From assembly GCF_047663525.1 (NCBI RefSeq), contig NC_092617.1:5995501-6059500 (forward strand): a stretch of DNA of 64,000 nucleotides. Direction: 5' to 3'. Position numbers and translations under genes: made by a program. The notes under the pieces were generated by a model that saw nothing but the letters and a program-made list of their open reading frames with translations, was not told the DNA's origin and ran no database searches. The DNA is from Anas platyrhynchos (lineage: Eukaryota; Chordata; Aves; Anseriformes; Anatidae). Position 1 is the stretch's first letter; every line of letters begins with the position of its first letter. Of the stretch, positions 10,701 through 20,843 are shown piece after piece.

Positions 10701-13700
10701 CCAAAAAAGGTTGAGTTGAAGACCCCAAAAAGGAGACCCCAAAAAAGGTTAGAGACCCCAAAAAAAGAATTGGAGAAAACCCCAAAAAGAAGGTTGAAGA
10801 AGAAGACCCCAATAAAAGTTTGAAGACCCCAAAAAGGAGACCCCAAAAAGGAGACCCCAAAAAGGGTTGGAGACCCCAAAAAGGAGAGCCCAAAACAGGA
10901 TGAAGAAGACCCCAAAAAGATTTGAGGAAGGAGACGTGAAGACCCCAAAAACGACACCCCAAAAAGGGTTGGAGACCCCAAAAAGGAGAGCCCAAAAAGG
11001 GTTGGGGACCCCAAATAGGGTGAGGAAGGAGAGCCTAAAAAGGAGACCCCACAAAGGGTGAAGAAGACCCCAAAAAAAGGTGGAGAAAGGAGACCCCAAA
11101 AAAGGTTGAGTTGAAGACCCCAAAAAGGAGACCCCAAAAAAAAGGGTTGGAGACCCCAAAAAGGAGACCCCAAAAGGGATTGGAGAAAACCCCAAAAAGA
11201 AGGTTGAAGAAGAAGACCCCAATAAACGTTTGAAGACCCCAAAAAGGAGACCCCAAAAAGGGTGAAGAAGACCCCAAAAAAAGGTGGAGAAAGGAGACCC
11301 CAAAAAAGGATGAGGAGACCCCAAAAAGGGTTGAAGACCCCAAAAAGAAGACCCCAAAAAGGAGACCCCAAAAAGGAGAGCCCAAAACATGATGAAGAAG
11401 ACCCCAAAAAGAGTTGAGGAAGGAGACGTGAAGACCCCAAAAACGACACCCCAAAAAGGGTTAGAGACCCCAAAAAAAGGGTTGGAGACCCCAAAAAGGA
11501 GACCCCAAAAAGGGTTGGGGACCCCAAATAGGGTGAGGAAGGAGAGCCTAAAAAGGAGACCCCGAAAAGGGTGAAGAAGACCCCAAAAAAAGGTTGAGAA
11601 ACGAGACCCCAAAAAAGGTTGAGTTGAAGACCCCAAAAAGGAGACCCCAAAAAGGGTGAGGAAGACCCCAAAAAGAAGACCCCAAAAAGGTTGAAGAAGA
11701 CCCCAAAAAAGGGTTAAGGGAGAAGAAATTATGACCCCAAAAATGGGTTGACGAAAGAGAAAATGTGAAGATCCCAAAAAGGGTGAGGGAGAAGACCCCA
11801 AAAAGGAGACCCCAAAAAAACGGTTGGAGACCCTAAAAAGGGTGAGGAAGACCCCAAAAAAGGATGAAGAAGACCCCAAAAAGAGTTGAGGGAGGAGACA
11901 TGGAGACCCCAAAAAGGAGACCCCCAAAAAGGTGAGGAAGACCCCAAAAAGAAGACCCCAAAAAGGAGACCCCAAAAAGGGTTGGAGACCCCAAAAAGGA
12001 GAGCCCAAAACAGGATGAAGAAGACCCCAAAAAGAGTTGAGGAAGGAGACGTGAAGACCCCAAAAACGACACCCCCAAAAAAAAGGGTTGGAGACCCCAA
12101 AAAAAGGGTTGGAGACCCCAAAAAGGAGACCCCAAAAGGGATTGGAGAAAACCCCAAAAAGAAGGTTGAAGAAGACCCCAATAAACGTTTGAGGACCCCA
12201 AAAAGGGTTGACAGAGGAGAAGATGTGGAAACCCCAAAAAGGGTTGAGGAAGACCCCAAAAAGAAGACCCCAAAAAAGGATGAAGAAGACCCCAAAAAAG
12301 GGTGAGGAAGACCCCAAAAAGAAGACCCCGAAAAGGTTGAAAAAGACCCCAAAAAAGGCTGAAGACGACCCCAAAAAGGTTGAGGAAGAAAGAATCCTTT
12401 TATAGGATTTTGCCCCCTCCCCTTTTTTTATAGGATTTTTCACCCCTTTTTATCGATTTCCTCGTTTTTTATAGCATTTCCCCCTTTTTTACAGGATTTA
12501 CCCCCATTTTTATGGGATTTTCACCCTCCCTCATAGGATTTCTCCCCTTTTCTATAGGATTTCTCCCTATTTTTATAGGATTTTCACCCTCCCTTATAGG
12601 ATTTCTCCTCTCTTTATAGGATTTACCCCCTTTTTCTGTAGGATTTCCCCTTTTTCTATAGGATTTCTCCCCTTTTCTGTAGCATTTTCCCCTTTTTTGT
12701 AGGATTTCTCCCATTTTCTATGGGATTTTTCTCCCGTTTCTTTTAGGACTTTCTCCCTCCCCCTTTTTATAGGATTTTCACCCTTTTTATAGGATTTCTC
12801 CCATTTTTATAGGATTTTCCCCCTCCTTATAGGTTTTTATCCATTTTTAATAGGATTTTCCCATTTTTTATGGGATTTCTCCCCCTACCTTTATAGGATT
12901 TCCCTGTTTTTTATAGGATTTACCGCCTTTTTTATAGGATTTCCTCCTTTTTTATAGGATTTCCCCCTTTTTTTATAGGATTTTCCCCCTCCTTATAGGT
13001 TTTTTTTTCCATTTTTATAGGATTTTCCCCTTTTCTTTATAGGATTTCTCCATTTTTTATGGGATTTCTCCCCCTCCCTTTATAGGATTTCCCCGTTTTT
13101 TATAGGATTTACCCCCTTTTTTATAGGATTTCCTCCTTTTTTTGTAGGATTTCTCCCATTTTTATAGGATTTTCCCCCTCCTTATAGCTTTTTCTCCATT
13201 TTTATAGGATTTTTCCCCTTTTCTTTATAGGATTTCTCCATTTTTTATGGGATTTCTCCCCCTCCCTTTATAGGATTTCCCTGTTTTTTATAGGATTTAC
13301 CCCCTTTTTTATAGGATTTCCTCCTTTTTTTGTAGGATTTCCCCTGTTTTTATAGGATTTTCACCCATTTTGCCCGTTTTCGTCGGATTTCTCCCCGTTT
13401 TGGGGTCTGACCTTCCATGCAGCCCGGGAAGCGCTGCTGTAGGGCCTCGTCCAGCTGCTGGGGGCTCATCCAGTTGCCCAGTTGGGGGGTCCCGTTTTGG
13501 GGTCGGGGGGGCACGGCGTCCCGCTCCCGCTCCGTCACCAGCACCGTGCGGCTCTCCACACGCGCCACGTCCCGGGGGTCCGTGCGGGCCAGCCAGCTGG
13601 GAACGGACCCCAAAAAATCCCAAATTAGACCCCAAAACCCCCAAAGCAGGGCCCAAAAACCCAAATCAGGGCCCAAAAACCCAAATCGGACCCCAAAAAC

Positions 13701-16700
13701 CCCAAATCGGACTCCAAAAACCCCAAAACCCTAGAGGGAACCCAAAAACCCCAAAACCCTAAAGGGAAACCCAAAGACCCCAAAAACCCCAAATCAGACC
13801 CCAAAAACCCCAAATGGGAACACAAAAACCCCAAAACCCTAAAGAGAAACCCCAAAACCCTAAAGAGAAACCCCAAAACCCCAAGTCAGGGCCCAAAACC
13901 CCAAGTCAGGGCCCAAAAACCCCAAAGCAGGGCCCAAAAGCCCCAAAGCAGGGCCCAAAAGCCCAAATCAGACCCCAAAAACCCCAAATCAGACCCAAAA
14001 AACCCAAATCAGACCCCAAAAACCCCAAATCAGGGCCCAAAAGCCCCAAAGCAGACCCCAAAAGCCCAAATCAGACCCCAAAAGCCCAAAGCAGGGCCCA
14101 AAAACCCAAAGCAGGGCCCAAAAACCCCAAAGCAGGGCCCAAAAGCCCCAAAGCAGACCCCAAAAGCCCAAATCAGACCCCAAAAACCCCAAATCAGACC
14201 CCAAAAACCCAAAGCAGGGCCCAAAAACCCCAAAGCAGGGCCCAAAAACCCCAAATCAGACCCCAAAAACCCCAAATCAGACCCCAAAAACCCCAAATCA
14301 GACCCCAAAAACCCCAAAACCCTAATGGGAAACACAAAACCCTAAAGGGAACCCAAAAACCCCAAATGGGAACCCAAAACCCCAAATCAGGCCCCAAATC
14401 CCAAATGGGACCCCAAAAGGGACTCCAAAAGGGACCCCAATTTTTATAGGATCGTCCCCAAACTTTTATAGGGCTTTCCCCCAATTTCGGTAGGATCACC
14501 CCCAAACCTTTATGGGATTTTTCCCCAATTTTTGTAGGATTGCCCCCAAACCTTTATAGGATTTTCCCCCAATTTTTATAGGATTTTTGCCAAACCTTTA
14601 CAGGATCCTCCCCCGATTTTTATGGGATTTTCCCCCGATTCTTATAGGATCGCCCCCAAATTTTATGGTATTTCCCCCAAAACTTTATAGGATTTTCCCC
14701 CAATTTTTATAGGATTGCCCCCAAATTTTTATAGGATCTTCCCCCGAAATTTATAGGATTTTCCCCAAACCTTTATAGGATCATCCCCAAACTTTTATAG
14801 GATTTCCCCCAAACTTTACAGAATCATCACCCAATTTTTACAGAATTTTCCCCAAAACTTTTATAGGTTTTCCCCAATATTTTATAGGATTCTTCCCCAA
14901 TTCTTATAGGATCTTCCCCAAACTTTTATAGGATTTTCCCCCAAACTTCACCATATCTCGTCCAAACTTGGTCAGACTTCCCCCAAATTTTCTCACGCTC
15001 TCTGCCCCAAATTCCCCCGTTTTTCCCCCAAAACTCACCAGTTCTCATACTTGGGGAGGGGCAGCAGGGTCCCGTCGTCCTGCAGCCCCCTGAGCAGCTC
15101 CTGCCCCCAAACCTTTATAGGATCCCCCCAAACTTCCCGGTTCCTTCCCCAAATGTTGTAGGATCGCCCCCAAACCTTTATAGGATTTTTCCCCAATTTT
15201 TGTAGGATCACCCCCAAACTTTTATGGCATTTTTCCCCAATTTTTGTAGGATCTTCCCCAAACTTTTATAGGATTTTCCCCCAATTCTTATAGGATCTTC
15301 CCCAAACCTTTATAGGATTGTCCCCAAATTTTGTAGGATTTTCCCCAAACCCTTATAGGATCTTCCCCCAATTTTTATAGGATTGCCCCCAAATTTTTAT
15401 AGGATCTTCCCCCAATTTTTATAGGATCATCCCCAAACTTTTATAGGATTGTCCCCAAATTTTGTAGGATTTTCCCCAAAGGTTTATAGGATTTCCCCCA
15501 AACTTTACAGAATCATCCCCCAATTTTTATAGAATTTTCCCCAAACCTTTTATAGGTTTTCCCCAATATTTTATAGGATTTTTCCCCAATTTTTGTAGGA
15601 TCACCCCCAAACCTTTATGGGATTTTTCCCCAATTTTTTGTCAGATTGCCCCGAAACTTTTATAAGATTTCCCCAAACCTTTATAGGATTTTCTCCCAAT
15701 TTTTATAGGATTTTCTCCCAATTTTTATAGGATCTCCCCCAAAAGTTTTATAGGGTTTCCCCAATATTTTATAGGATCTTCCCCCAATTTTTATAGAATT
15801 TTCCCCAAAACTTTCATAGGTTTTCCCCAATATTTTATAGGATTTTTCCCCAATTTTTGTAGGATCACCCCCAAAAATTTATAGGATTTTCCCCCAGTTT
15901 TTATAGGATTTTTGCCAAACCTTTATAGGATCCTCCCCTGATTTTTATAGGATTTTCCCCCAATTCTTATAGGATCATCCCCAAACCTTTATAGGATTGT
16001 CCCCAAATTTTGTAGGATTTTCCCCAAACCCTTATAGGATTTTCTCCCAATTTTTATAGGATCTTCCCCAAACCTTTTATAGGGTTTCCCCAATATTTTA
16101 TAGGATTTTCCCCCAAATTTCACCATATCTCACCCAAACTTCGCCGCATCTTCCCCAAATTTTCTCACGCTCTCTGCCCCAAATTCCCCCGTTTTCCCCC
16201 CCAAACTCACCAGTTCTCATACTTGGGGAGGGGCAGCAGGGTCCCGTCGTCCTGCAGCCCCCTGAGCAGCTCCTTCCCCTCCTCGTCGGAGCCGTCGCAG
16301 AGCCGCAGGGCCCGGGGCCGGCACAGCCTCGCCCCCTCCTCCACGAACGCGCGCGCCGGGGGGGGCAGCGCCGCCAGGACCCCCCCGTGCAGCCCCCGCC
16401 TGGCGTTTTGGGGTGAAAAAGAGAGGAATTGGGGCAAAGGGTGAAAGGATCGAGCCCCCCCAGGGGGGGGTTGCGCAAGGCCCCGCTGCGGCCTTTGGTC
16501 TTTGGGATGGGGGGGTTGGAGGGGGGGGGGCAAAGGGCGAGGGGACGTGGACAGAGGGGGTGGACCCTGACCCTATAGAGCCCCCCTGACCCTATAGAGC
16601 CCCCCCCTGACCCTATAAGACCCCCAAGACCCCATAGACCCCCCCCAACCCTATAACTCCCTACGTGACCCCATAGACCCCCCCCATAACCCTATAGACC

Positions 16701-18808
16701 CTATAACACCCCCCAGACCCTATAGACCCCCCCCCAGACCCCCCTGACCCCACAGACCCTATAACACCCCCCAAGACCCCACAGACCCCCCCCAGCCCCT
16801 ATAAGACCCCCAAGACCCCATAGACCCCCCCCAACCCTATAACTCCCCCCATAACCCCATAGACCCCCCCCAGACCCTATAAGACCCCCAAGACCCCAGA
16901 GACCCCCCCCAGACCCCTCTGACCCCATAGACCCTATAACCCCCCCCAAGACCCCATAGACCCCCCCCAGCCCCATAGACCCTATAACACCACCCAGTCC
17001 CTATAGACCCCCCCCAGACCCCTCCCAGCCCCATAGACCCTATAACACCCCCAAGACCCCATAGACCCCCCCCCAAACCCTATAACTCCCCCCATGACCC
17101 CATAGACCCCCCCCAGACCCCCCTGACCCCATAGACCCTATAAGACCCCCACGACCCCATAGAACCCCCCCAGACCCCATAGACTCCCCCCCAGACCCTA
17201 TAATCCCCCCAAGACCCCATAGACCCCCCCCGACCCCAAAGACCCCCCACTCGACCCCTATAACCCCCCAAACCCCCCCCCCAGAGACCCCCGGCCCCAT
17301 AGACCCTATAGACCCCCCCCCGACCCTATAACTCCCTCTATGACCCCCCAGACCCCCCCCAGACCCCCCTGACCCCATAGACCCTATAAGACCCCCAAGA
17401 CCCCATAGAACCCCCCCCAGACCCCATAGACTCCCCCCCAGACCCTATAACCCCCCCATGACCCCACAGACCCCCCCCAACCCCACAGACCCCCCCATAA
17501 CCCCTCAACCCCCCCCATGACCCCATGTGGCCCCCAAAATCCCCCAACTCCCCCCAAACCCCATATCCCCCCCATAACCCCCCCCCGACCCCATAAGGTC
17601 CCCAAAATCCCCATAACCACCCCAACCCCGTAACCCCCCCCACAACCCCATATGGCCCCAAAAAAGCCATATTTTCCCCCAAAACAGCCCCATATGGCCC
17701 CAAAATCCCCATATTTGCCCCAAAAACTACCCCATATGGCCCCCAAATCCCCGTATTTGCCCCAAAAACTACCCCGTATGGCCCCAAAACGCCATATAGC
17801 CCCCTCACAGCCCCAAAATCCAACGATTTTCCCCCAAAAGAGACCCTATAGCCCCAAAATCCCATTATTTTCCCCCAAAATCCCACCGTCTTCCCCCAAA
17901 GACCCCCTATATCCCCAAAATCCCCCTTTTTCCCCCAAAATCCCTTATACAGCCCCAAAAACCTCCTATTTCCCCCCAAAACCCCTTTACAGCCCCAAAA
18001 TCCCCCTTTTCCCCCCCAAATCCCACTATCTCCTCAAAAACAGCACCTATGGCCCCAAAATCCCACTTTTTTCCCTCAAACCCCCCCATACAGACCCAAA
18101 AACCTCCTATTTTCCCCCAAAACCCCCATAGAGCCCCAAAACCCCACTTTTTCCCCAAAACACCCCCTTTTTCCCCCAAAGCAGCCCCTAAACCCCCCTA
18201 TCTTCCCCCACAAACCCCAGAGAACCCCAAAATCCCCCTTTTTCCCCCCAAAACCCTATCTTTCCCCCAAAACCCCTCATACAGCCCCAAACCTCCCGTT
18301 TTTTCCCCCAAAAACCCTCATACACCCCAAAAATCCCCCTATCTTCCCCCACAACCCCCCTAGAGCCCCAAAATCCCCCTTTTTCCCCCCAAAACCCACC
18401 CGAAGGCCCTGAGGCACCCGATCGCCTTCTGCATCTCCGCCTCTGCCCCCCCTCCCCCCCCCCCCGGGTCCCTTTTTACCCCTTCGAAGGGGGGGGAGAG
18501 GGGGGGGGAGGACCCCAGGGTGGCACCCATGGGTGGGGGGGGGGGGAGGGGCACCCATGGGGGGGGGGCACCCATGGGTGGGGGGGGGGAAGGGGGGGGG
18601 CGGGGACCCCCCAAGCCCAACCCCCGTGTCCTAAAACCCCCCCTGATCCTCCAAAAACCCCAAAGCGACCCAAAAAAAACCACCCTAAAATGATTAAAAA
18701 CCCTCGATTTTAACCCAAAAAGGATTAAAATGATAAAAAAAAACAATTTTGGAGATTTTTTACCTCAGAAACCGCCGCCGGGAGCCGCCGCCGCGCCCCC
18801 GCCGCCAT
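1563..18808 (-). CDS. PCK2: PCK2, mitochondrial PEP carboxykinase (GTP), 5' part, six coding exons
   Basis: The enzyme converts oxaloacetate and GTP to phosphoenolpyruvate, GDP and CO2 in the mitochondrial matrix. Exons at 18808-18764, 18440-18400, 16399-16211, 13596-13412, 10558-10355 and 1750-1563 join in frame with GT-AG borders and give 284 residues, against about 640 for the family. Recognisable family blocks are CDGS near [20 protein letters not shown] (substrate-binding Arg), [53 protein letters not shown] and [19 protein letters not shown] (PEP-binding loop). The P-loop and C-terminal lobe lie beyond the left edge. The Arg-rich, acid-poor first exon looks like a mitochondrial targeting peptide and favours PCK2 over cytosolic PCK1. 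Exons 1-2 are less certain than 3-6. Oddity: four exon edges are duplicated into neighbouring introns. Confidence 0.93.
1751..2407 (-). repeat. diverged copies of the PCK2 exon 6 start in a TTTTTGGGG array
   Basis: Three weaker relatives of the exon 6 5' end occur near 1888-1936, 2062-2102 and 2246-2285 (gggtcctcgcaaggctaccc type), spaced about 180 bp. They are separated by T/G-rich repeat and A-runs that echo the intron beside the real exon. The reading frame has decayed in them. Confidence 0.7.
2408..2455 (-). pseudogene. partial duplicate of PCK2 exon 6 (5' end plus acceptor)
   Basis: 48 bp encode [16 protein letters not shown] in the correct phase behind a GGCAG| acceptor, which is a better consensus than the TTGTAG of the real exon. 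Homology then ends and the minisatellite resumes; there is no donor. Confidence 0.85.
2471..3990. repeat. TTGGGCGTTTTTGCGCGTTT minisatellite in PCK2 intron 5
   Basis: About 1.5 kb of short, variable units of roughly 25-30 bases built from TTTCTTGGGCGTTTTTG and GCGCGTTTAGGGGC. The same units fill the spaces of the 607-bp array, so the array grew out of this minisatellite. No gene seen. Confidence 0.9.
3999..9756 (-). repeat. 607/750-bp tandem array with ten truncated copies of PCK2 exon 5
   Basis: The truncated exon copies lie at 3999-4150, 4606-4757, 5213-5364, 5820-5971, 6427-6578, 7034-7185, 7641-7792, 8248-8399, 8998-9149 and 9605-9756. Each holds the last 152 bp of exon 5 (from Ala-Lys-Ala-Gly-Val onward) and its CTGAAAG|GTGAGC donor. 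All break at the same base, where CCTTGGCC meets TTTTGGGG repeat instead of the first 52 exon bases and acceptor. Spacing is 607 bp seven times, then 750, 607 and 750 to the real exon. The last 1357 bp therefore form a higher-order pair (607+750). Copies look nearly identical, including the intron DNA between them. Confidence 0.95.
10355..10558 (-). CDS. PCK2: PCK2 exon 5 (complete copy)
   Basis: 204 bp from CCCCCAG| to CTGAAAG|GTGAGC. It encodes [30 protein letters not shown] and [17 protein letters not shown]. This is the only copy with both splice sites; ten truncated copies follow at 9756-3999. It carries a G-to-A type variant (gcggtagg on the plus strand) shared only with the copy at 8998. 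Confidence 0.95.
10570..12390. repeat. GACCCCAAAAAGGA minisatellite in PCK2 intron 4
   Basis: About 1.8 kb of purine-rich units (gaccccaaaaaggag, gggttggag, gaagaagacccc) with larger repeated blocks of several hundred bases. The long open frames on both strands are low-complexity translations of it. Confidence 0.92.
12395..13380. repeat. TTTTTATAGGATTTCCCC minisatellite
   Basis: Roughly 20-bp units of ttttataggatttctcccc fill this part of PCK2 intron 4, with a longer repeat of about 250 bp visible at 12,850-13,330. Confidence 0.9.
13412..13596 (-). CDS. PCK2: PCK2 exon 4
   Basis: 185 bp from TTCCCAG| to ATGGAAG|GTCAGA. It encodes [18 protein letters not shown], a charged linker, [16 protein letters not shown] and FPGCMEG. 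The Arg in DVARVES corresponds to the oxaloacetate/PEP-contacting Arg of the family. Phase 2 in, phase 1 out. Confidence 0.95.
13605..14440. repeat. CCCCAAATCAGACCCCAAAAA minisatellite
   Basis: Units of 18-21 bp (aaatcagaccccaaaaacccc, agcagggcccaaaa) fill the upstream part of PCK2 intron 3. No coding signal. Confidence 0.9.
14441..16110. repeat. CCCCAAACTTTTATAGGATT minisatellite
   Basis: Units of about 22 bp (tttataggattttcccccaat) continue to just short of exon 3 and enclose the duplicated exon 3 end at 15039-15102. They share TATAGGATTT with the array in intron 4. Confidence 0.9.
15039..15102 (-). pseudogene. partial duplicate of PCK2 exon 3 (3' end plus donor)
   Basis: About 64 bp match the last third of exon 3 ([10 protein letters not shown] through KYENW) and include the CTG|GTGAG donor. 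Homology stops abruptly at the upstream end, where TATAGGATTTT minisatellite begins, so there is no acceptor. It lies about 1.1 kb downstream of the real exon, inside the intron array. Confidence 0.9.
16211..16399 (-). CDS. PCK2: PCK2 exon 3
   Basis: 189 bp between CCAG and TG|GTGAGT. It encodes the N-terminal domain segment [19 protein letters not shown] through LPLPKYENW. With exon 4 the split codon becomes Cys, giving the family's YENCWLARTDP. Confidence 0.93.
16560..18390. repeat. GACCCCATAGACCCCCCC and CCCCAAAATCCCCCTTTT minisatellites
   Basis: PCK2 intron 2 holds two adjoining arrays. At 16,560-17,640 the unit is gaccccatagacccccccaga with ccctataa; at 17,640-18,390 it is ccccaaaatccccctttttc. 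Both are very C-rich, so the minus (transcribed) strand is G-rich. Confidence 0.9.
18400..18440 (-). CDS. PCK2: PCK2 exon 2 (small)
   Basis: A 41-bp exon encodes [14 protein letters not shown]. The acceptor read here is CAGAG|GCG (phase 0 with exon 1); an alternative CAG|AG two bases earlier would break the frame. The donor GG|GTGGGT leaves two bases, which pair with the single base at the start of exon 3. The residues align loosely with the presequence end of mammalian PCK2 (IQTLRVL). Confidence 0.62.
18441..18763. other. PCK2 intron 1, G-run rich
   Basis: A 323-bp intron with long C/G homopolymer runs and repeated gcacccatgggtggggg. Nothing coding was seen. Confidence 0.6.
18764..18808 (-). 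CDS. PCK2: PCK2 exon 1 (start codon, transit peptide)
   Basis: ATG at 18808 sits in a CACAAAATGG context and opens 15 codons ([15 protein letters not shown]) ending GAG|GTAAAA in phase 0. The composition (four Arg/Ala blocks, one acidic residue) suits an import signal. It lies just inside a CpG-rich block below the NRF1 cluster. Assignment rests on position, phase and composition; transit peptides are not conserved enough to confirm it. Confidence 0.6.
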
Positions 18809-19052
18809 TTTGTGCCCTCCTCAGGCAGCCCCCAGCCCCTTTTTCCTCTCAATTTTCCCTTTTTTTAACCTTTTTTCCCCATTTTTTTTTAATTTTTGGC
18901 TCTATTTCTCCTCCCGGGCGCTCCTCCTGGCGTTAATTAGCCTCGTTAATTAACCAGCGCCTCATTAAGCCCCGGCCGCTAATGGCGGAGCCGGGGGGCG
19001 CCTCAGGACCCTGATGTGGGGGGGGGGGGGGGGGGTAAGGGCGGGAAGGCTC

Positions 19053-19256
19053 TGCGCATGCGCAGTGCGCCCAAGTGAGGGCACGGCGCAGGTAAGGGCA
19101 ACGCTCTGCGCATGCGCAGCGCCGCCATTATGGCTTCAGGGCGGGCTCTGCGCATGCGCAGTGAGGGGAAGTGAGGGCAAAGCGCGGGTAAGGGCAAGGT
19201 TCTGCGCATGCGCAGCGCCGCGCTGGCGGCTTCAAGGGGGGTTCTGCGCATGCGCG
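19053..19256. promoter_or_regulatory. five NRF1-type palindromes upstream of PCK2
   Basis: TGCGCATGCGCA is perfect at 19053-19064, 19107-19118, 19149-19160 and 19203-19214; a fifth at 19245-19256 ends in G. These match the NRF1 consensus (YGCGCAYGCGCR). They recur every 42-54 bp within a degenerate repeat that also carries gtgagggcaa and gccgccatt. The cluster starts 245 bp upstream of the proposed PCK2 ATG. NRF1 control of a nuclear-encoded mitochondrial enzyme is plausible; binding is inferred. Confidence 0.8.
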
Positions 19257-19319
19257 GCGGCGTGGCGTGAGGGCAAGGGGGAGCCGCCATTTTGTGAGGT
19301 GGGAGTGGGCGGGGCTTAA

Positions 19320-20817
19320 TGGATTTAATGGAATTTTGCATATTAATGAGGGAATTATGAATATTAATTAGTTAAATCGGCTGAAACGGAGCGTAATTGG
19401 AGTCTGTGGGGGGTAAGTGATGGTAATTGGGGGGTTTGGGGGGATTGATGGGGGTTTGGTGGTGTTATGGGGGGTTTTGGGCCAAGGAGGGCGTTAATTA
19501 ATGGATTAATTAACTAATTACGTCATTAATGTGATTAATTTAATGAGTTTTGAACTAATTGCGTCATTAATGTGAATATTTTAATGAGTTTTGATGATTA
19601 ACGGACATAAACATGGATATTAATGAGGGTAGGCCTGATAATTTGGGGATTTTTTCTGATTTCGGCCCAAAAATGACAATTTTTGACAAAAAAAATAACA
19701 ATTTTTGACAAAATATCTCAAGTTTTGCCCCAAAATTCTCAAATTTCTACAATTTAAAAAAAAATTCTCCACAGAATCTCAGGCTTCTCCCCCAAAATCT
19801 ATGATTTCTCAGACAAAACCTTAATTTCCCCCAAAAAAATCTCAAAATTTCCCCCCGAAAGCTCAAAATTTCCCCCCAAAAACTCAAAATTTGCCAAAAA
19901 CGTCAATTTTCTCCCCAAAACCCTCAATTTTTCCCCACATACTTAAAATTTCCCCCAAACATTCCAAGATTTTCCCAAAACATTTCAAATTTCGCCCCCA
20001 AAACCTTAAACTTTGGCCTTAAAATATCGAAATTCTCCCAAAACTCTCATTTTTTTTCCCAAAATTTTCAAATTTCTCTAAAAAATCCCCAAATCCACCC
20101 CGCCTGGCCCCGAGTAGCCCAAAATGGTGAAAAATGGCCCCAAAATGGCCCCAAATCCGCCCCAAATGGCCCCAAATGCCCCAAAATTGACCCAAAATGG
20201 CCCCAAATCTGCCCCAAAGACCCCAAATGGCCCAAAATGGTCAAAACTTGCCCCAAAATGGCCCCAAAGATCCCCAAATCAACCCAAAATCAACCCCAAT
20301 TGGCCCCAAATACCCCAAAATTACCCCAAAATTGCCCCAAATCTGCCCAAAATACCCCAAAATGACCCAAAATGCCCAAAATGATCCAAAACGGTCAAAA
20401 CTTGCCCCAGAATGGCCCCAAATCCCCGCAAATCAACCCAAAATCACCCCCAAGAAGGCGTCGGGGCTCCTAAAGCTTCATTAACCATTAATTAGTGTTT
20501 AATTAGCGTCCCTCCGAGGGTCATTAATTGCCCCTTAATTAATAAACCACGGCTGGTAATTGAGGGGGGGTGGGGGGGGCACTTGGGGGGCACTTATGGG
20601 GCAGTTCTGGGGTGATGTGGGGCACTTATGGGGCACTTGGGGGGCACTTGGGGGGTGATGGAGGCCCTTGTGGGGCAGTTATGGGTTGATGTGGGGCACT
20701 TATGGGGCACTTGGGGGGTGATGGGGGTGATGTGGGGCGATGTGGGGCAGTTGTGGGGTGATGGGGGCACTTATGGGGCAGTTGTGGGGTGATGTGGGGC
20801 AGACTTTGGGGGTCCCA
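19320..20817. other. PCK2-CMTM5 spacer: AT-rich DNA then CCCCAAAATGG repeats
   Basis: 19,320-19,630 and 20,480-20,550 are rich in TTAATTAA and ATTAATTA. 19,640-20,100 is CAAAATTTCCCC-type repeat, 20,100-20,460 is ccccaaaatggccc repeat and 20,560-20,810 is ggggcacttatggggca repeat. No exon was recognised. CMTM5 3'UTR should lie in the last part, but no AATAAA was found there. Confidence 0.7.
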
Positions 20818-20843
20818 TCAGGTCTCGGTCGCCTCTGGGGGGT
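20818..20843 (-). CDS. CMTM5: CMTM5 exon 5 (terminal)
   Basis: After a CTCTTCCAG| acceptor, 26 bp supply DPPEATET and TGA in the phase required by exon 4. The stretch is visibly non-repetitive between two repeat arrays, which supports it. Confidence 0.72.

Noticed and set aside
10640-12443. Open frames of 343 and 564 codons ([14 protein letters not shown]-type) on the minus strand
   Set aside because: They are translations of the GACCCCAAAAAGGA minisatellite, whose period keeps several frames open on both strands; composition is low-complexity and unrelated to any family.
12395-16110. TATAGGATTT repeats considered as telomeric or promoter TATA elements
   Set aside because: They are ordinary intronic minisatellite, not TTAGGG, and occur far inside PCK2.
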